From NCBI RefSeq assembly GCF_009792895.1, contig NZ_WSSC01000003.1, positions 186,001 to 250,000 on the forward strand: 64,000 nucleotides of DNA. The letters are read 5' to 3'. Shown here piece by piece: positions 7,501 through 15,814 of the stretch (its first letter is position 1; the number at the start of each line of letters is the position of its first letter). The notes under the pieces were generated by a model. It made no database searches, was not told the DNA's origin, and worked only from the letters and a program-made list of their open reading frames with translations. A program made the translations under genes and the position numbers. This stretch comes from Pigmentibacter ruber (lineage in GTDB: Bacteria; Bdellovibrionota_B; Oligoflexia; Silvanigrellales; Silvanigrellaceae).

Positions 7501-9572
7501 ATTAATGAATTTTCGTTCGAATTAGGCTTAATTTCTTCTTTTATCATTCTTCCTAAATCGTCATATTGATATTTAACATTAATACCATTTAAATCAGTTT
7601 TTTCAAATTCTTTTTTGCTAAATGTGTTAACTTTAGATGATTCTTTAGCAAGTAATTGTCCTGCATTATTATAGTATGAGTTATCAGTAATAGTATAATA
7701 ACTTTGCACGTTATAATTAGTATTTTTTATACTTACTTTACATTTCCCATTACTTCCAGCAAATGTTTTAACATATAATGGAAGAGAAAATGGTTTTACT
7801 AGACTACTTATATTACCTATATTTTTAGTATAACTCATTAATTCAGTCTTTATAACTTTTCCACATTCAGCTTCATTAATTTTACAAATAATATCACTAG
7901 ATCTTGTAACTTTTGCCTTTAATCTTTGTTTATTTAATCCAATATTATTTAAATAATTTTCATATGAATATTCAGTTATAATAGATCTTTTATCACTATT
8001 TGAAGAAATAACTTCTCTTTCAAGTAAAAAAACAAAATCATTATTAAACTTTTCTTTGGATAAATATTGATAACTTTTAATTAATCCCGTCGGTTCGACT
8101 ACTTGTAAAATATTTCCATAATCATCATATTGATATTTATAACTTTCTATCCGATTACCCGAATTATTTTTAAAAGTAGTTCTTATTTCTATTGGGAAAT
8201 TATAATTTGAATTTAAATTATCAAAATTTTTGTTTTCCCAATCTTGATACTTGTATTCCTTAATTTTTACAATATCTTCATTTTGTTTTATAGTTTCTGA
8301 TAAAATTTGATGATAATGATTATAATTTCTAATTGTCCTTAATTTTTCATGATTTGGAGCATTTTTAATTTCAATTGTTGAATAAGTATATGTGTTTGGT
8401 GTTTGAAATAAAGAATCTTCTCCTTCTTTATAACCATTAAAACCTTTTCCTAAATAATTAGATATATTTTGGTTATACTCATAAGAAATAGTATCATTTA
8501 AAGTTGAAATTCCATCTATATTTTTGGCAATTGATAAAAATGTAGTATGAATTTTTGAAACAGCAGGAAATGAAATTCCTTTTTTAGACGAATTCAATCC
8601 GCCTTTTAAGTAATTTATTAATACTGATGTACCTGTTGGGTAACTTATCCTTGTAATTAAATAGTCAGTTGGAAAGTCATCTTCTTTGTCAGCATTATAT
8701 AAAAAAGACATTGATTGTTTTATAGGATTAGTTATAGAAGTAAGTAAATTTTTACTAGAAGATTTTGCTAATTTTGTTATTGCAGAGGTATTACCATTAT
8801 TTACTTTTATTTCAACATAAGCATTACCAACGTATGAAACTTCCAATGAATTCAATTCAATGTTTGATCCATTATTTTTATAATAAATTCTTTCTAAATT
8901 ATTTAAGTTAGTATAAGAAAAATTAGCAATAAACCCTTCTAAATTGGTAATAGATTGAAGATTACCATACAATCTATCTATAACTTCCGTTTTTCCATCT
9001 TTATATTTTAAAATAATATTATTTTGATTCACTGATACTATTAAATCTTTTAATTTATAATATTTTAAAACAGATTTTCCTAAATCTAATTTATACGAAC
9101 TTCCATTCGATAAATATAGCATACTTGTCTTTGAATCAAAATAAGTTAAGTTCCAAAACCAACCTTTTCCTAAACCAAACCTATCACTATTATTCGCTAG
9201 AGAAGAATATACTAATTTTAAATCAATTGAAGGGGATTCATACCCTGACCCAGAAATATTGCCTATATTATAACTAATATTTAAAGCTCCAGTTCTAGGA
9301 TCTACATTTTTTGTTAAATCTTTAAAATTATTTGCATCGCTTAGATTGTTTATATTTGAAAAGTTTTCTGAAGAAGAAGCAGAAGTTTGTACTGAGCCTT
9401 GATTCTGAGCCATAGCTTTAAATTTAGTTCTACTTCCCAGTGAATCATTTCCATAAATTATTTCAGTGGCTTTTGATATACTTAATGCATATATGTAAGA
9501 TTGAAATTGAAGAAAAGAGGTTAAAATAATACAAAAGATAGCTAAAAATCTTTTAAATCTATTACTCTTCAT
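4539..9572 (-). CDS. Exported RHS/YD-repeat protein with unrecognised C-terminal tail
   Basis: A 1677-residue protein. Residues 1-29 form a signal or anchor segment (MKSNRFKRFLAIFCIIL...). The body from about 70 to 1330 is built of YD repeats (for example YSYDIYGNLVTKTNKSGNI, YQYDDLGRMIKEE, YNYDPLF), the fold that makes hollow RHS cocoons. Residues about 1340-1440 are the RHS core (YTPYGERS, GYQFLGKGYRAYNPSLGRF, FAENNPIMKFDPTGES), where the C-terminal cargo begins in polymorphic toxins. The last ~238 residues are Ala/Gly-rich and hydrophobic, with a repeated element (GNKADADHYDNIAHIL and GNKEKADYYGKISSEIF). I recognise no toxin domain in this tail. It is probably a secreted or surface RHS protein; toxin activity is unproven. 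Confidence 0.9.
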   Translation of the reverse strand: MKSNRFKRFLAIFCIILTSFLQFQSYIYALSISKATEIIYGNDSLGSRTKFKAMAQNQGSVQTSASSSENFSNINNLSDANNFKDLTKNVDPRTGALNISYNIGNISGSGYESPSIDLKLVYSSLANNSDRFGLGKGWFWNLTYFDSKTSMLYLSNGSSYKLDLGKSVLKYYKLKDLIVSVNQNNIILKYKDGKTEVIDRLYGNLQSITNLEGFIANFSYTNLNNLERIYYKNNGSNIELNSLEVSYVGNAYVEIKVNNGNTSAITKLAKSSSKNLLTSITNPIKQSMSFLYNADKEDDFPTDYLITRISYPTGTSVLINYLKGGLNSSKKGISFPAVSKIHTTFLSIAKNIDGISTLNDTISYEYNQNISNYLGKGFNGYKEGEDSLFQTPNTYTYSTIEIKNAPNHEKLRTIRNYNHYHQILSETIKQNEDIVKIKEYKYQDWENKNFDNLNSNYNFPIEIRTTFKNNSGNRIESYKYQYDDYGNILQVVEPTGLIKSYQYLSKEKFNNDFVFLLEREVISSNSDKRSIITEYSYENYLNNIGLNKQRLKAKVTRSSDIICKINEAECGKVIKTELMSYTKNIGNISSLVKPFSLPLYVKTFAGSNGKCKVSIKNTNYNVQSYYTITDNSYYNNAGQLLAKESSKVNTFSKKEFEKTDLNGINVKYQYDDLGRMIKEEIKPNSNENSLITYFSYFLNDSNYGLGYGSSVVMFKNPNGYSGYTVYDSLGKEIQLFNLSNTSGNFLLVKANTYSEEGFKDSETIYENDLSGNISSLKKQFYYDFFGREKNIILPSGETQVSAIDDVLNTRETYVIAKNGENSPIKVEYLDDNYKPIKTEILDGNRRLFSTSSNKYDDFGNLVQSIDVNGNSVQYIYNSFNQKIKEIYKDRRALIYNYDPLFTDKVLAISVQSSDGKVFNLGSREFDSIGMLISEKDAFDKEIKYSYDIYGNLVTKTNKSGNIIKYSYNGFNKVVKTEVIGSESKYNSTFTYDIYTQKLIKMQDYNGETNYSYYLDGKLKQVNYSNNKNISYKYSQTGLLLSIKDINGLVSNYYYDSLSNKLNKAEFISSNGYSENEEFYYDNFGRLKTKIMANNIQIDYTYNSMSLLSNMKYSNSNELILSYDYQYTINLNISSRVRKSNNIEKFDANEQYSYDFMNNLSNYNCDGALCPKDQSGNQISSEEYTFDSLNNIKAVEIKYQNKEKNLISYEYNKKDGVRLESLKISGSRSYTGNFEYDVDGNMIKDADGNVMKYSPYQRLITFIDKIGNSTSYNYNGLGEIYSQVDPSGNKSFYYFNGNRLINENKNGIITSYLHINGHIVGKNIDSKFQFYLLDQARSVIKIFENGKLLNDNYVYTPYGERSNLSTSNQKQLETIGFNGETTDQNSGYQFLGKGYRAYNPSLGRFMQYDINSPYGKGGFNGYIFAENNPIMKFDPTGESSSNIVFGLGIGFSILGIIFSIVTLGTTLAPAIAGTAALTATDIAVSAASVAGLASSAIGMTGQIYGRKSANAAEAGNKADADHYDNIAHILGWTGFALGMAASITGVGIDIAALRAGSTAATDGVVSLTAKAKLPSNYLPEMYNVFKPIVNSSVLTGVKKISGYVSDLAWAGGKSFGEVSRNYSRDGNKEKADYYGKISSEIFWLSMGAGGVSTAVTILRKPGDTMDYLNKMRNNESAK

Positions 9573-9587
9573 TTAGCACCAAATGAA

Positions 9588-9613
9588 TTTGTTATATGAT
9601 ATTATATAACAAA
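9588..9613 (-). promoter_or_regulatory. Perfect palindrome upstream of the RHS gene
   Basis: TTTGTTATAT (9588-9597) and ATATAACAAA (9604-9613) form a 10-bp inverted repeat around GATATT, 16-41 bases before the RHS start codon. It lies where a promoter or leader would be and could be an operator or an mRNA hairpin. No regulator gene is adjacent. Function is inferred from position only. Confidence 0.3.
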
Positions 9614-9766
9614 GAATTATCATTCAGTTTAAGAAAAACTTGATTACATGGTAATTAAAAATGAATTAATTTAAATCAAAATTGTTTATAAGTATCTAAT
9701 AATATTATATTATATAAATATTTATCTTTTCTAATCTATTATCTTCAATGATATTTAATTGTTATA

Positions 9767-10693
9767 TTATAATGTAGAGTTCAATTCTTTTGATTTAGTT
9801 TGAAACATCAGATTTAAGTTGAGGTTTTTAATGGCATAATTAATTATCTCTTTACAATTATAGGAGTTTTTTCTTAAATGCCTCAAAGCATTCTCTTCTA
9901 AACCTAGAAAATCTAAAGCTTGAATTAAATTTTTTTCGGGAGTTTGAAGATTTAATGGTTTCGCTTTGTTTTGTTTAGATAACTTATTCCCAAACATATC
10001 AATAACTAAAGGTATATGAAAATATTCTGTTCTTCTAAAGTTTAATAAATTTTGGAGATATATTTGTCTTGGTGTCTGCACAAATAAATCATAACCCCTG
10101 ACAACTTCAGTAATATTTTGAAGTTCATCATCTATTACTACTGCTAATTGATATGAAGCAAAGTTTTCTTTGCGCCAGATTATAAAATCACCTACATCTC
10201 TTTCAATATTCTGTGTAAAAAAGCCCTGTAAGTGATCATAAAATGAAATATTTGATGGCTCTGTTTTTACTCTATATGATTGATTACTCGAAAATTGAAT
10301 ATTTTTTCTGAAGCAAGTTCGTTGATACAAATACTCACCAGTTTCAATGTTTTTTACACTTTTTTGGAGATCTTTTCTTGAGCAATTACAGATATACACT
10401 TTATTTTCTAAAGATAGTTTATTTAAATATTCTTTATAAATATGAGATCTATTAGATTGATATACAATCTCATCATCCCATTGAAAACCATGCTGTAACA
10501 AAGAATTTATAATAGAAAGATCAGACCCTTTTTGATTTCTATAAATATCAACATCTTCTATCCTAAGTAACCATTTACCTGAAAAAGATTTTGCTCGTAT
10601 ATAGCTTGCTAATGCAGTGACTAAAGATCCAAAATGAAGATCTCCAGTAGGAGAGGGTGCAAATCTGCCAATGTAGGGAGTATTTATAGTCAT
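9767..10693 (-). CDS. gluQ: Glutamyl-Q tRNA(Asp) synthetase
   Basis: A 308-residue paralogue of the glutamyl-tRNA synthetase catalytic core that activates glutamate and attaches it to queuosine in tRNA(Asp). The HIGH-like motif is in RFAPSPTGDLHFGSL (residues 10-23) and the KMSKS-equivalent is KLSKQ near 240. Cys-x-Cys (CNCSRKDL) with a later Tyr and Cys (YLYQRTC) matches the zinc site of the family. The anticodon-binding domain of GluRS is absent, as expected for GluQRS. The start is followed by the canonical I-G-R-F-A-P-S. It sits directly downstream of tRNA-Lys. Confidence 0.93.
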   Translation of the reverse strand: MTINTPYIGRFAPSPTGDLHFGSLVTALASYIRAKSFSGKWLLRIEDVDIYRNQKGSDLSIINSLLQHGFQWDDEIVYQSNRSHIYKEYLNKLSLENKVYICNCSRKDLQKSVKNIETGEYLYQRTCFRKNIQFSSNQSYRVKTEPSNISFYDHLQGFFTQNIERDVGDFIIWRKENFASYQLAVVIDDELQNITEVVRGYDLFVQTPRQIYLQNLLNFRRTEYFHIPLVIDMFGNKLSKQNKAKPLNLQTPEKNLIQALDFLGLEENALRHLRKNSYNCKEIINYAIKNLNLNLMFQTKSKELNSTL

Positions 10694-10700
10694 AATGAGA

Positions 10701-10776
10701 TGGTGAAGGGTCAGGGACTCGAACCCTGGACCAAGAGATTAAGAGTCTCTTGCTCTACCAACTGAGCTAACCCTCC
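10701..10776 (-). tRNA. tRNA-Lys(CUU)
   Basis: A 76-nt gene read on the minus strand from 10776. The acceptor stem GGAGGGT/ACCCTTC carries discriminator A and an encoded CCA (10703-10701). The D arm is GCTCAGTTGGTAGAGC and the T arm contains GGTTCGAGTCC. The anticodon loop CTCTTAA places CTT at 10743-10741, so it reads AAG. Confidence 0.97.
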
Positions 10777-10830
10777 ATATGTTTTTCTTTTGTTATCTAA
10801 GATACATCTTTAAGTCAAGATTTAGAATAG

Positions 10831-10866
10831 AAAAAAGCTCAAATCCTAATTAGGCTTTGAGCTTTT
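10831..10866 (-). terminator. Intrinsic terminator of the atp operon
   Basis: On the minus strand AAAAGCTCAAA (10866-10856) pairs with TTTGAGCTTTT (10843-10833) and the pairing runs into a T-run (TTTTTT to 10831). The loop itself holds the palindrome CCTAATTAGG. It starts 22 bases after the atpE stop codon and ends before tRNA-Lys, so it separates the two units. Confidence 0.8.
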
Positions 10867-10887
10867 AAATGAATCAAAAATAAATTA

Positions 10888-11220
10888 TTATTTACCTAAA
10901 ATTAAGAAAGCAATAATTAACCCCAAAATTGCTTGGAATTCAATCAATGCCATTGCTAACAAGAATGGAGTAAAAATTTTGTTGTAAGCTTGTGGATTAC
11001 GACCAATACTTTCTAAAGCTCCTTTAGCAGCATGACCTTGTCCTTGACCAGCACCAACAACTGCTAGTCCAATAGCTAAACCAGCACCAATTAATTTTAG
11101 ACCTGTTCCTATAGACATTCCATCAGCAGCAGCTGTAGCAGCTTCATTTGCTAATGCAGGCATGCTTATCAAAAGGGCAGTTGCTGCTGAAGTTGAAATT
11201 AATGCTAATTTTCTTTTCAT
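10888..11220 (-). CDS. atpE: F-type ATP synthase subunit c with signal-like leader
   Basis: A 110-residue proteolipid that forms the rotor ring of Fo in the inner membrane. Residues 1-25 look like a cleavable signal peptide (PALA before NEAA), an extension absent from the 79-residue E. coli protein. Helix 1 ends GAGQGQGHAAKGALE, the polar loop is SIGRNPQ, and helix 2 carries the ion-binding carboxylate Glu94 in MALIEFQAIL. Gln61 matches the helix-1 glutamine of Na+ rings, but the Ser-Thr and Tyr ligands of those rings are replaced (Phe95, Gln96, Leu99), which favours proton coupling. It follows atpB. Confidence 0.93.
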   Translation of the reverse strand: MKRKLALISTSAATALLISMPALANEAATAAADGMSIGTGLKLIGAGLAIGLAVVGAGQGQGHAAKGALESIGRNPQAYNKIFTPFLLAMALIEFQAILGLIIAFLILGK

Positions 11221-11425
11221 ATCTTTCTCCTAAAAACAAAAAAATTTATTTTACACACTATTCTTTTGTTTACATGCAGAATTCTAGTTCTCATGTAAAG
11301 ATTCAATTAAAATTGAATCACTCTTTGCAGAGTATGGAAATTATTAATTCAAATTATATTCCGAACAGTTAAGAACAATTTGAAGCAACAATCCTTTAAT
11401 TTTCAAAAACCTTCGGAACAACACA

Positions 11426-12283
11426 TTAGTGATGTTCTTTGGATTCAAGAGCTAACTTAATATAGACCGCGCTAAGGGTCATGAAAATAAATGCTTGTAG
11501 ACAAGCAACAAATGTTCCAAAACCAAGAAAAATTGCAGGTATTGGCATAAACGGAATATAAAGATCTTTCATTAGTCCAGAGAATATTGCAAAGACAAAG
11601 TGATCTCCGGATATATTTCCAAAAATACGCAAAGATAATGATACTGGTCTAGAAAGTAAACTTATAAATTCAATCAAAAACATTAATGGAGCCATCCATA
11701 AAACTGGACCAGCCAAGTGTTTTATATATGAAAATCCAGCTTCTTTTAACCCATAGTAGTTAAAGTAAACAAAAATAGCTATTGCAGCAGCAAAAGTAAA
11801 AGACATACTTGCTGTAGCAGGAGAAAATCCAGGCATTACACCAGATAAGTTTGATATTATTAGTACAAAAAAAGTACCACCTAAAACTCCAACAAAACGA
11901 ATCCAATTTTTTTCACCAATAGTAGATTCTAAAGTTGAAGATACTACAGACCAACACAATTCAAGAAATGCTTTCAAACCAAATTTTTTAGGAGGTAATA
12001 GCTCCTCATCGGACATTTCTTCAGGTTTCATGCTTGAAAAACCTGAGAATACTGCAATCGCTGCGACTAAAAAAACAGCAAAAGCGGAAGCAAAAACTGG
12101 GGACCATTGTTCAGCTTTTAAGCTTGCTAGTGTAGCTGGCATATCTGGATTAAAAAACACAAAAAACTTTTCTAAAATTTCATGATACCAATTCACAACA
12201 TGCACTCCTGAAGACTCTGCATAGGCTGCTTGTGCAACAACTATTGGAAACAACGCTAATATACTAATAATTTTACGTTTCAT
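11426..12283 (-). CDS. atpB: F-type ATP synthase subunit a
   Basis: A 285-residue integral membrane subunit that forms the ion half-channels next to the c ring. Residues 1-22 look like a signal peptide (AYA before ESSG). About five or six hydrophobic segments follow. The essential arginine is Arg219 in LSLRIFGNISGDH, followed by the family segment AIFLGFGTFVACLQAFIFMTLSAVYI. The cytosolic loop at 85-100 is acidic and Pro-rich (MKPEEMSDEELLPP). The genes for atpFHAGDC are not in the window, consistent with a split Fo/F1 arrangement. Confidence 0.95.
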   Translation of the reverse strand: MKRKIISILALFPIVVAQAAYAESSGVHVVNWYHEILEKFFVFFNPDMPATLASLKAEQWSPVFASAFAVFLVAAIAVFSGFSSMKPEEMSDEELLPPKKFGLKAFLELCWSVVSSTLESTIGEKNWIRFVGVLGGTFFVLIISNLSGVMPGFSPATASMSFTFAAAIAIFVYFNYYGLKEAGFSYIKHLAGPVLWMAPLMFLIEFISLLSRPVSLSLRIFGNISGDHFVFAIFSGLMKDLYIPFMPIPAIFLGFGTFVACLQAFIFMTLSAVYIKLALESKEHH

Positions 12284-12333
12284 AATGTAGATAGAGGATC
12301 CCTTCGTAAAATATCAAAGCAAACAAAAGCCAA

Positions 12334-12618
12334 TTACCTTAAGGAAGCTTTTCTTGCAAGTAGGTAGAGCAAAAAGCTGACAAAATATGTTGCAATAAAA
12401 AAACACAAGTAAAAAATAATATTTTGAGCAGGGCAAGTATAGACTAAATAAGCAAGAAGAGTAAATCCTGAAAATTTTGTGAGCATAGCCCAAAAATTAT
12501 TAAAAATTTTGCTATTTTTACCATTAGTTAGAAGAGTGGACTTTGTCTTTATGTACACTCCTGACATAATGAGGATGGCTGCAAGACAAAAAAGACTAAT
12601 CATAATTAATTTACTCAT
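12334..12618 (-). CDS. Small membrane protein, AtpI-like
   Basis: A 94-residue protein with a hydrophobic N-terminal segment (3-22) and two further hydrophobic stretches (about 48-62 and 67-88), ending in a basic tail. Position is the main evidence: it lies between the atpZ-like gene, which it overlaps by 8 bp, and atpB, the place of ATP synthase protein I, a c-ring assembly or Mg2+ uptake factor. Sequence similarity to AtpI is weak by eye, so the name is tentative. Confidence 0.65.
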   Translation of the reverse strand: MSKLIMISLFCLAAILIMSGVYIKTKSTLLTNGKNSKIFNNFWAMLTKFSGFTLLAYLVYTCPAQNIIFYLCFFIATYFVSFLLYLLARKASLR

Positions 12619-12859
12619 TTTTATTATCCTCTTCTGCCCTGTTCATCAAAAGTCGAATGCTTCTAAAAATACCGAAAAAACTTGAAACCAAACAAACTAT
12701 GGTCAAGAAAGATTTGATATATAGTGGTTGTATTGGAACAATTGCAAATAGATTCTTCCCAAATTCAGTATCAGCAAAAACCCATATAACAATGATAAAG
12801 ATGACTGTCGATGTAAATTGTCCAATCAAAAGTGCTATTGTTTTTAATTCAGCGTTCAT
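12611..12859 (-). CDS. Small membrane protein, AtpZ-like
   Basis: An 82-residue protein with two hydrophobic hairpin segments (about 7-28 and 47-66). The second is followed by FGIFRSIRLLMNRAEED, resembling the AtpZ pattern of two helices with a glycine-bearing end and a basic R-x-x-R-L tail. AtpZ-type proteins are encoded first in many atp operons and help c-ring assembly or Mg2+/Ca2+ transport. It heads the minus-strand atp unit and is divergent from dnaA, with 120 bp between them. Confidence 0.7.
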   Translation of the reverse strand: MNAELKTIALLIGQFTSTVIFIIVIWVFADTEFGKNLFAIVPIQPLYIKSFLTIVCLVSSFFGIFRSIRLLMNRAEEDNKNE

Positions 12860-12889
12860 AAATTATTTACCAAAAATTAAGCAAAACAC

Positions 12890-12917
12890 TTGACCTCACG
12901 TTTGTCGATCGTAAGAA
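12890..12917 (+). promoter_or_regulatory. Possible dnaA promoter
   Basis: TTGACC (12890-12895) and TAAGAA (12912-12917) with a 16-bp spacer form a sigma-70-like pair 62 bases before the dnaA start. No exact DnaA box lies in the 120-bp dnaA leader, so autoregulation by DnaA is not evident here. Prediction by pattern only. Confidence 0.4.
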
Positions 12918-12979
12918 TCATTGGATATGTTTGGGCCGAAAGTCTTCCTGGCTCCTAAACCCGCAAAGAGGTTTCTAAC

Positions 12980-14506
12980 ATGATAGATAAAGATTCAAAT
13001 CAAGTTTTTATAGATAAATTACGCTCAAGATTTGTTGAGCTTGGATTATCTAAACAAACTGCTGCAAAAATAACCAAATTAGTTACCCCTGTAAAGGTTG
13101 ATGGAAAGACTATTATTTCATACTGTTCTGAACCTTTTTATAAAGACCATATCATTTCTCCTAAACTTGATGAAATTGAAAAAATTGCAAGAGAATGTTG
13201 GGGAGCTGAATTTTCATTTAAAATAGAAGACTTTCCTTTAAATGATGCAAAAATTATAAAAACTAATTTTAAAAAAGATCAAAATGAAAACACAATAACA
13301 CTATTTCCTGATGATAACAATTACATTACAGAAAAAAGAAAAAAACTTAAAAATAAAACAATTAATCTTGATAAAAATGTAAATAACTCATTAAATATTG
13401 AAGTAAATAGTGAGAATAAAGTTACAGATGAAAAAGTTTTATCAATAGTTTCATCAGAAAAACCAAGAACTTTAGATGCTACTCAAAACTTTGGTACTTT
13501 TATTCGTTGTGAAAGCAACTTAGTTGCATATTCTGCCTGTGAAGCTGTTGCAAAAAATCCAGGAAATCTTTCAAATCCTTTGTTTATTTATGGAGCGACA
13601 GGTCTTGGTAAAACGCATCTTTTACACTCAGTAGGTAATGAAATTTTACAAAAAATACCAGATGCAAAAATTCTTTATATTACTAGTGAAGATTTTGTTA
13701 ATGATGTTATTCATCGAGGAATTCGAGTAGGTAAAATGGATGAAGTTCGTTCAAAATATAGTGCTTGTGATGTTCTACTTGTAGACGACATTCAGTTTTT
13801 AGAGAAAAAAGATGCTTGTCAGATAGAATTTTTTCATACATTCAATGAACTCTATCAAAAACGGAAACAGATTGTTATCACCAGTGACAAATTTCCTAAA
13901 GACATTCCTAACATAGAAGAAAGATTAAAAAGTAGATTTTTACAAGGTTTATTAGTTGATATTGAACCACCAGGATTTGAAGATAGAGTTGCTATTATTG
14001 AAACAAAAGCTAATTTGTTAGGTTTAAAAATAAATCAAGAAATTTCATTTTTAATAGCAACACATGCAAAAACAAACGTAAGAGAGATTCAAGGACTATT
14101 GAAAGATTTATTAATGAATCAACATATGACGGGAAGAAGTCCTACAATTGAATCTGTTACTATAATTTTAAAACGCAGATTTCCAACAGGCTCAATGGAA
14201 TCTACAATTGACACAACTGCAATTCAAAAAGTTGTTGCTAATCATTTCCAAATTAAAATGTCTGATTTAATGGGTCAAAGTCGCCAACAAAAATTTGTTG
14301 TAGCTAGACATATTGCTATGTTTTTAGCCAAAGAGCTTTTAGGTTTGCAAATTGTAGCTATAGCCAATGCTTTTAGTAAAAAAGATCACACTACTGTTTT
14401 GCATGCTATGTCAAAAGTTAAAGAATTATTAGATAAAGATGATGAATTTAGAAGTAATTTCTTACAAATAAAAAGAAAAATTGAAGCCTTAATGCAATCT
14501 AATTAA
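12980..14506 (+). CDS. dnaA: Chromosomal replication initiator DnaA
   Basis: A 508-residue AAA+ initiator that binds TTATCCACA boxes and opens the origin. Domain I is about 1-85. A lysine/asparagine-rich, poorly conserved domain II linker covers about 90-165. Domain III has Walker A GATGLGKTH (205-213) and Walker B LLVDDIQFL. Domain IV (about 400-508) has the DNA-binding signature GQSRQQKFVVARHIAMFLAKE and KKDHTTVLHAM. AGAGG precedes the ATG by 8 bases. Unusually, the next gene is a convergent sua5 overlapping the dnaA end by 8 bp, and the origin lies beyond it, upstream of dnaN. Confidence 0.98.
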   Translation: MIDKDSNQVFIDKLRSRFVELGLSKQTAAKITKLVTPVKVDGKTIISYCSEPFYKDHIISPKLDEIEKIARECWGAEFSFKIEDFPLNDAKIIKTNFKKDQNENTITLFPDDNNYITEKRKKLKNKTINLDKNVNNSLNIEVNSENKVTDEKVLSIVSSEKPRTLDATQNFGTFIRCESNLVAYSACEAVAKNPGNLSNPLFIYGATGLGKTHLLHSVGNEILQKIPDAKILYITSEDFVNDVIHRGIRVGKMDEVRSKYSACDVLLVDDIQFLEKKDACQIEFFHTFNELYQKRKQIVITSDKFPKDIPNIEERLKSRFLQGLLVDIEPPGFEDRVAIIETKANLLGLKINQEISFLIATHAKTNVREIQGLLKDLLMNQHMTGRSPTIESVTIILKRRFPTGSMESTIDTTAIQKVVANHFQIKMSDLMGQSRQQKFVVARHIAMFLAKELLGLQIVAIANAFSKKDHTTVLHAMSKVKELLDKDDEFRSNFLQIKRKIEALMQSN

Positions 14507-15608
14507 TTGCTACATATTTACCTGACGCGGCTCTATATATTCTATCAAATATAGCGCTTAATTCTTCATCATTTTCTTCTGAAAAATCTGGTAATAAAAT
14601 ATACTCTGCATTTTGTTCAATCTCGCTTTGTCTTAAAAAACTAAACAAGTTTTTACTTGCTTCCAAATTATTTCCACTTTTAGAAAGATCATAGTATTTT
14701 AAAACCTGTTCAGAGTATTCTATATTTTTCATATTAAAATCAATTAAAATTGTTTTTCTAAGTAATGACTTTAAAAATATATCAGCACTAATATTATTTT
14801 TTTTATTTTTATCAGCTAAGATAAAGGATTCAATATTAGGTGAATAATGTGTTAATAATTGCCCCGGAGAATCTAATTTTTCATCTTCAGAGTAATTAGA
14901 AACAATTGTTTTTTTTACTCTTTTTAAGCTGAATGATATGTTACTTTTCTGTAAAATTGATGAAATTTGTAATGTACTAATGAATCCTGGTCTTAATAAA
15001 TGAATTTCATAATCTTCCATAATTTTAATAATTGTTGATTCAATTCCAATTTTACAATCATGATCTTGTTCTAAAATAATTAATTTTTCTTCATTGCCTA
15101 AATCATCCATTACATGTTGAGCCTTTGTTGGGCTAACGTGGCCAAATTTATTCGCACTTGGAGCAGCTATAGGTAATTTAGACAAACTCAGTAGCTTTAA
15201 TGCTGTTTCTCCATTAGGAATTCTTAAAGCGACAGAATCACCTCCAGCTGTCACTATTTTTGGCAAATATCTGGAAGCTTTAACTATGATTGTTAAAGGA
15301 CCAGGCCAAAATTGGTTCCCCAATATGTCAAAACATTGTCTTTGAAAAGCAGTCATTTCTGTTAAGCTTTCTGCTTGAACCATTCCACTTAAGTGAACAA
15401 TAAGAGGATCTGATTTTGGTCTACCCTTTGCAAGAAAAATCTTTTCAAGGGCTTTTTCATCTAGTGCATTTGCACCCAGTCCATAAACGGTTTCAGTTGG
15501 AAAGGCGACTAGTTCTCCTGATTGTAGAAACTGGGAGCATTCTTCAAGTGACTCAGGTTTTAAAGCAGTTACAATTTTTGCCACATTCATCTCCAAATTT
15601 TTATTCAT
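14499..15608 (-). CDS. L-threonylcarbamoyladenylate synthase, Sua5 type
   Basis: A 369-residue enzyme that makes threonylcarbamoyl-AMP from threonine, bicarbonate and ATP for t6A37 of ANN-decoding tRNAs. The YrdC domain (about 10-215) shows GELVAFPTETVYGLGANAL, KGRPKSDPLIVHL, WPGPLTII, VALRIPNG and PIAAPSANKFGHVSPT. The linker SPGQLLTHYSPN followed by a C-terminal Sua5 domain (about 245-369) separates it from the short TsaC form. It is inserted between dnaA and oriC on the opposite strand, so its promoter must lie inside or beside the DnaA-box cluster. Confidence 0.95.
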   Translation of the reverse strand: MNKNLEMNVAKIVTALKPESLEECSQFLQSGELVAFPTETVYGLGANALDEKALEKIFLAKGRPKSDPLIVHLSGMVQAESLTEMTAFQRQCFDILGNQFWPGPLTIIVKASRYLPKIVTAGGDSVALRIPNGETALKLLSLSKLPIAAPSANKFGHVSPTKAQHVMDDLGNEEKLIILEQDHDCKIGIESTIIKIMEDYEIHLLRPGFISTLQISSILQKSNISFSLKRVKKTIVSNYSEDEKLDSPGQLLTHYSPNIESFILADKNKKNNISADIFLKSLLRKTILIDFNMKNIEYSEQVLKYYDLSKSGNNLEASKNLFSFLRQSEIEQNAEYILLPDFSEENDEELSAIFDRIYRAASGKYVAIN

Positions 15609-15814
15609 TTCGAGTTCTTAAAAGACTTATCCACATGTTATCCACATAGATCATCTATCCACAGGATGTTCGCATTTTTTCCATATTTTAGAATGATTTT
15701 CAATGTTTTTCGAAAAAGTTATCCACATTAAAAACCGAAGTTATCCACATAACCTCAAACTAAAAAATATTATATAACATCACTAACGGGAATTTCTACG
15801 ACCACTTTTGGGTA

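Noticed and set aside
10888-11220. Sodium-driven ATP synthase suggested by the helix-1 glutamine
   Set aside because: The Ser-Thr and Tyr ligands after the helix-2 Glu are replaced by Phe, Gln and Leu, so the Na+ site is incomplete.
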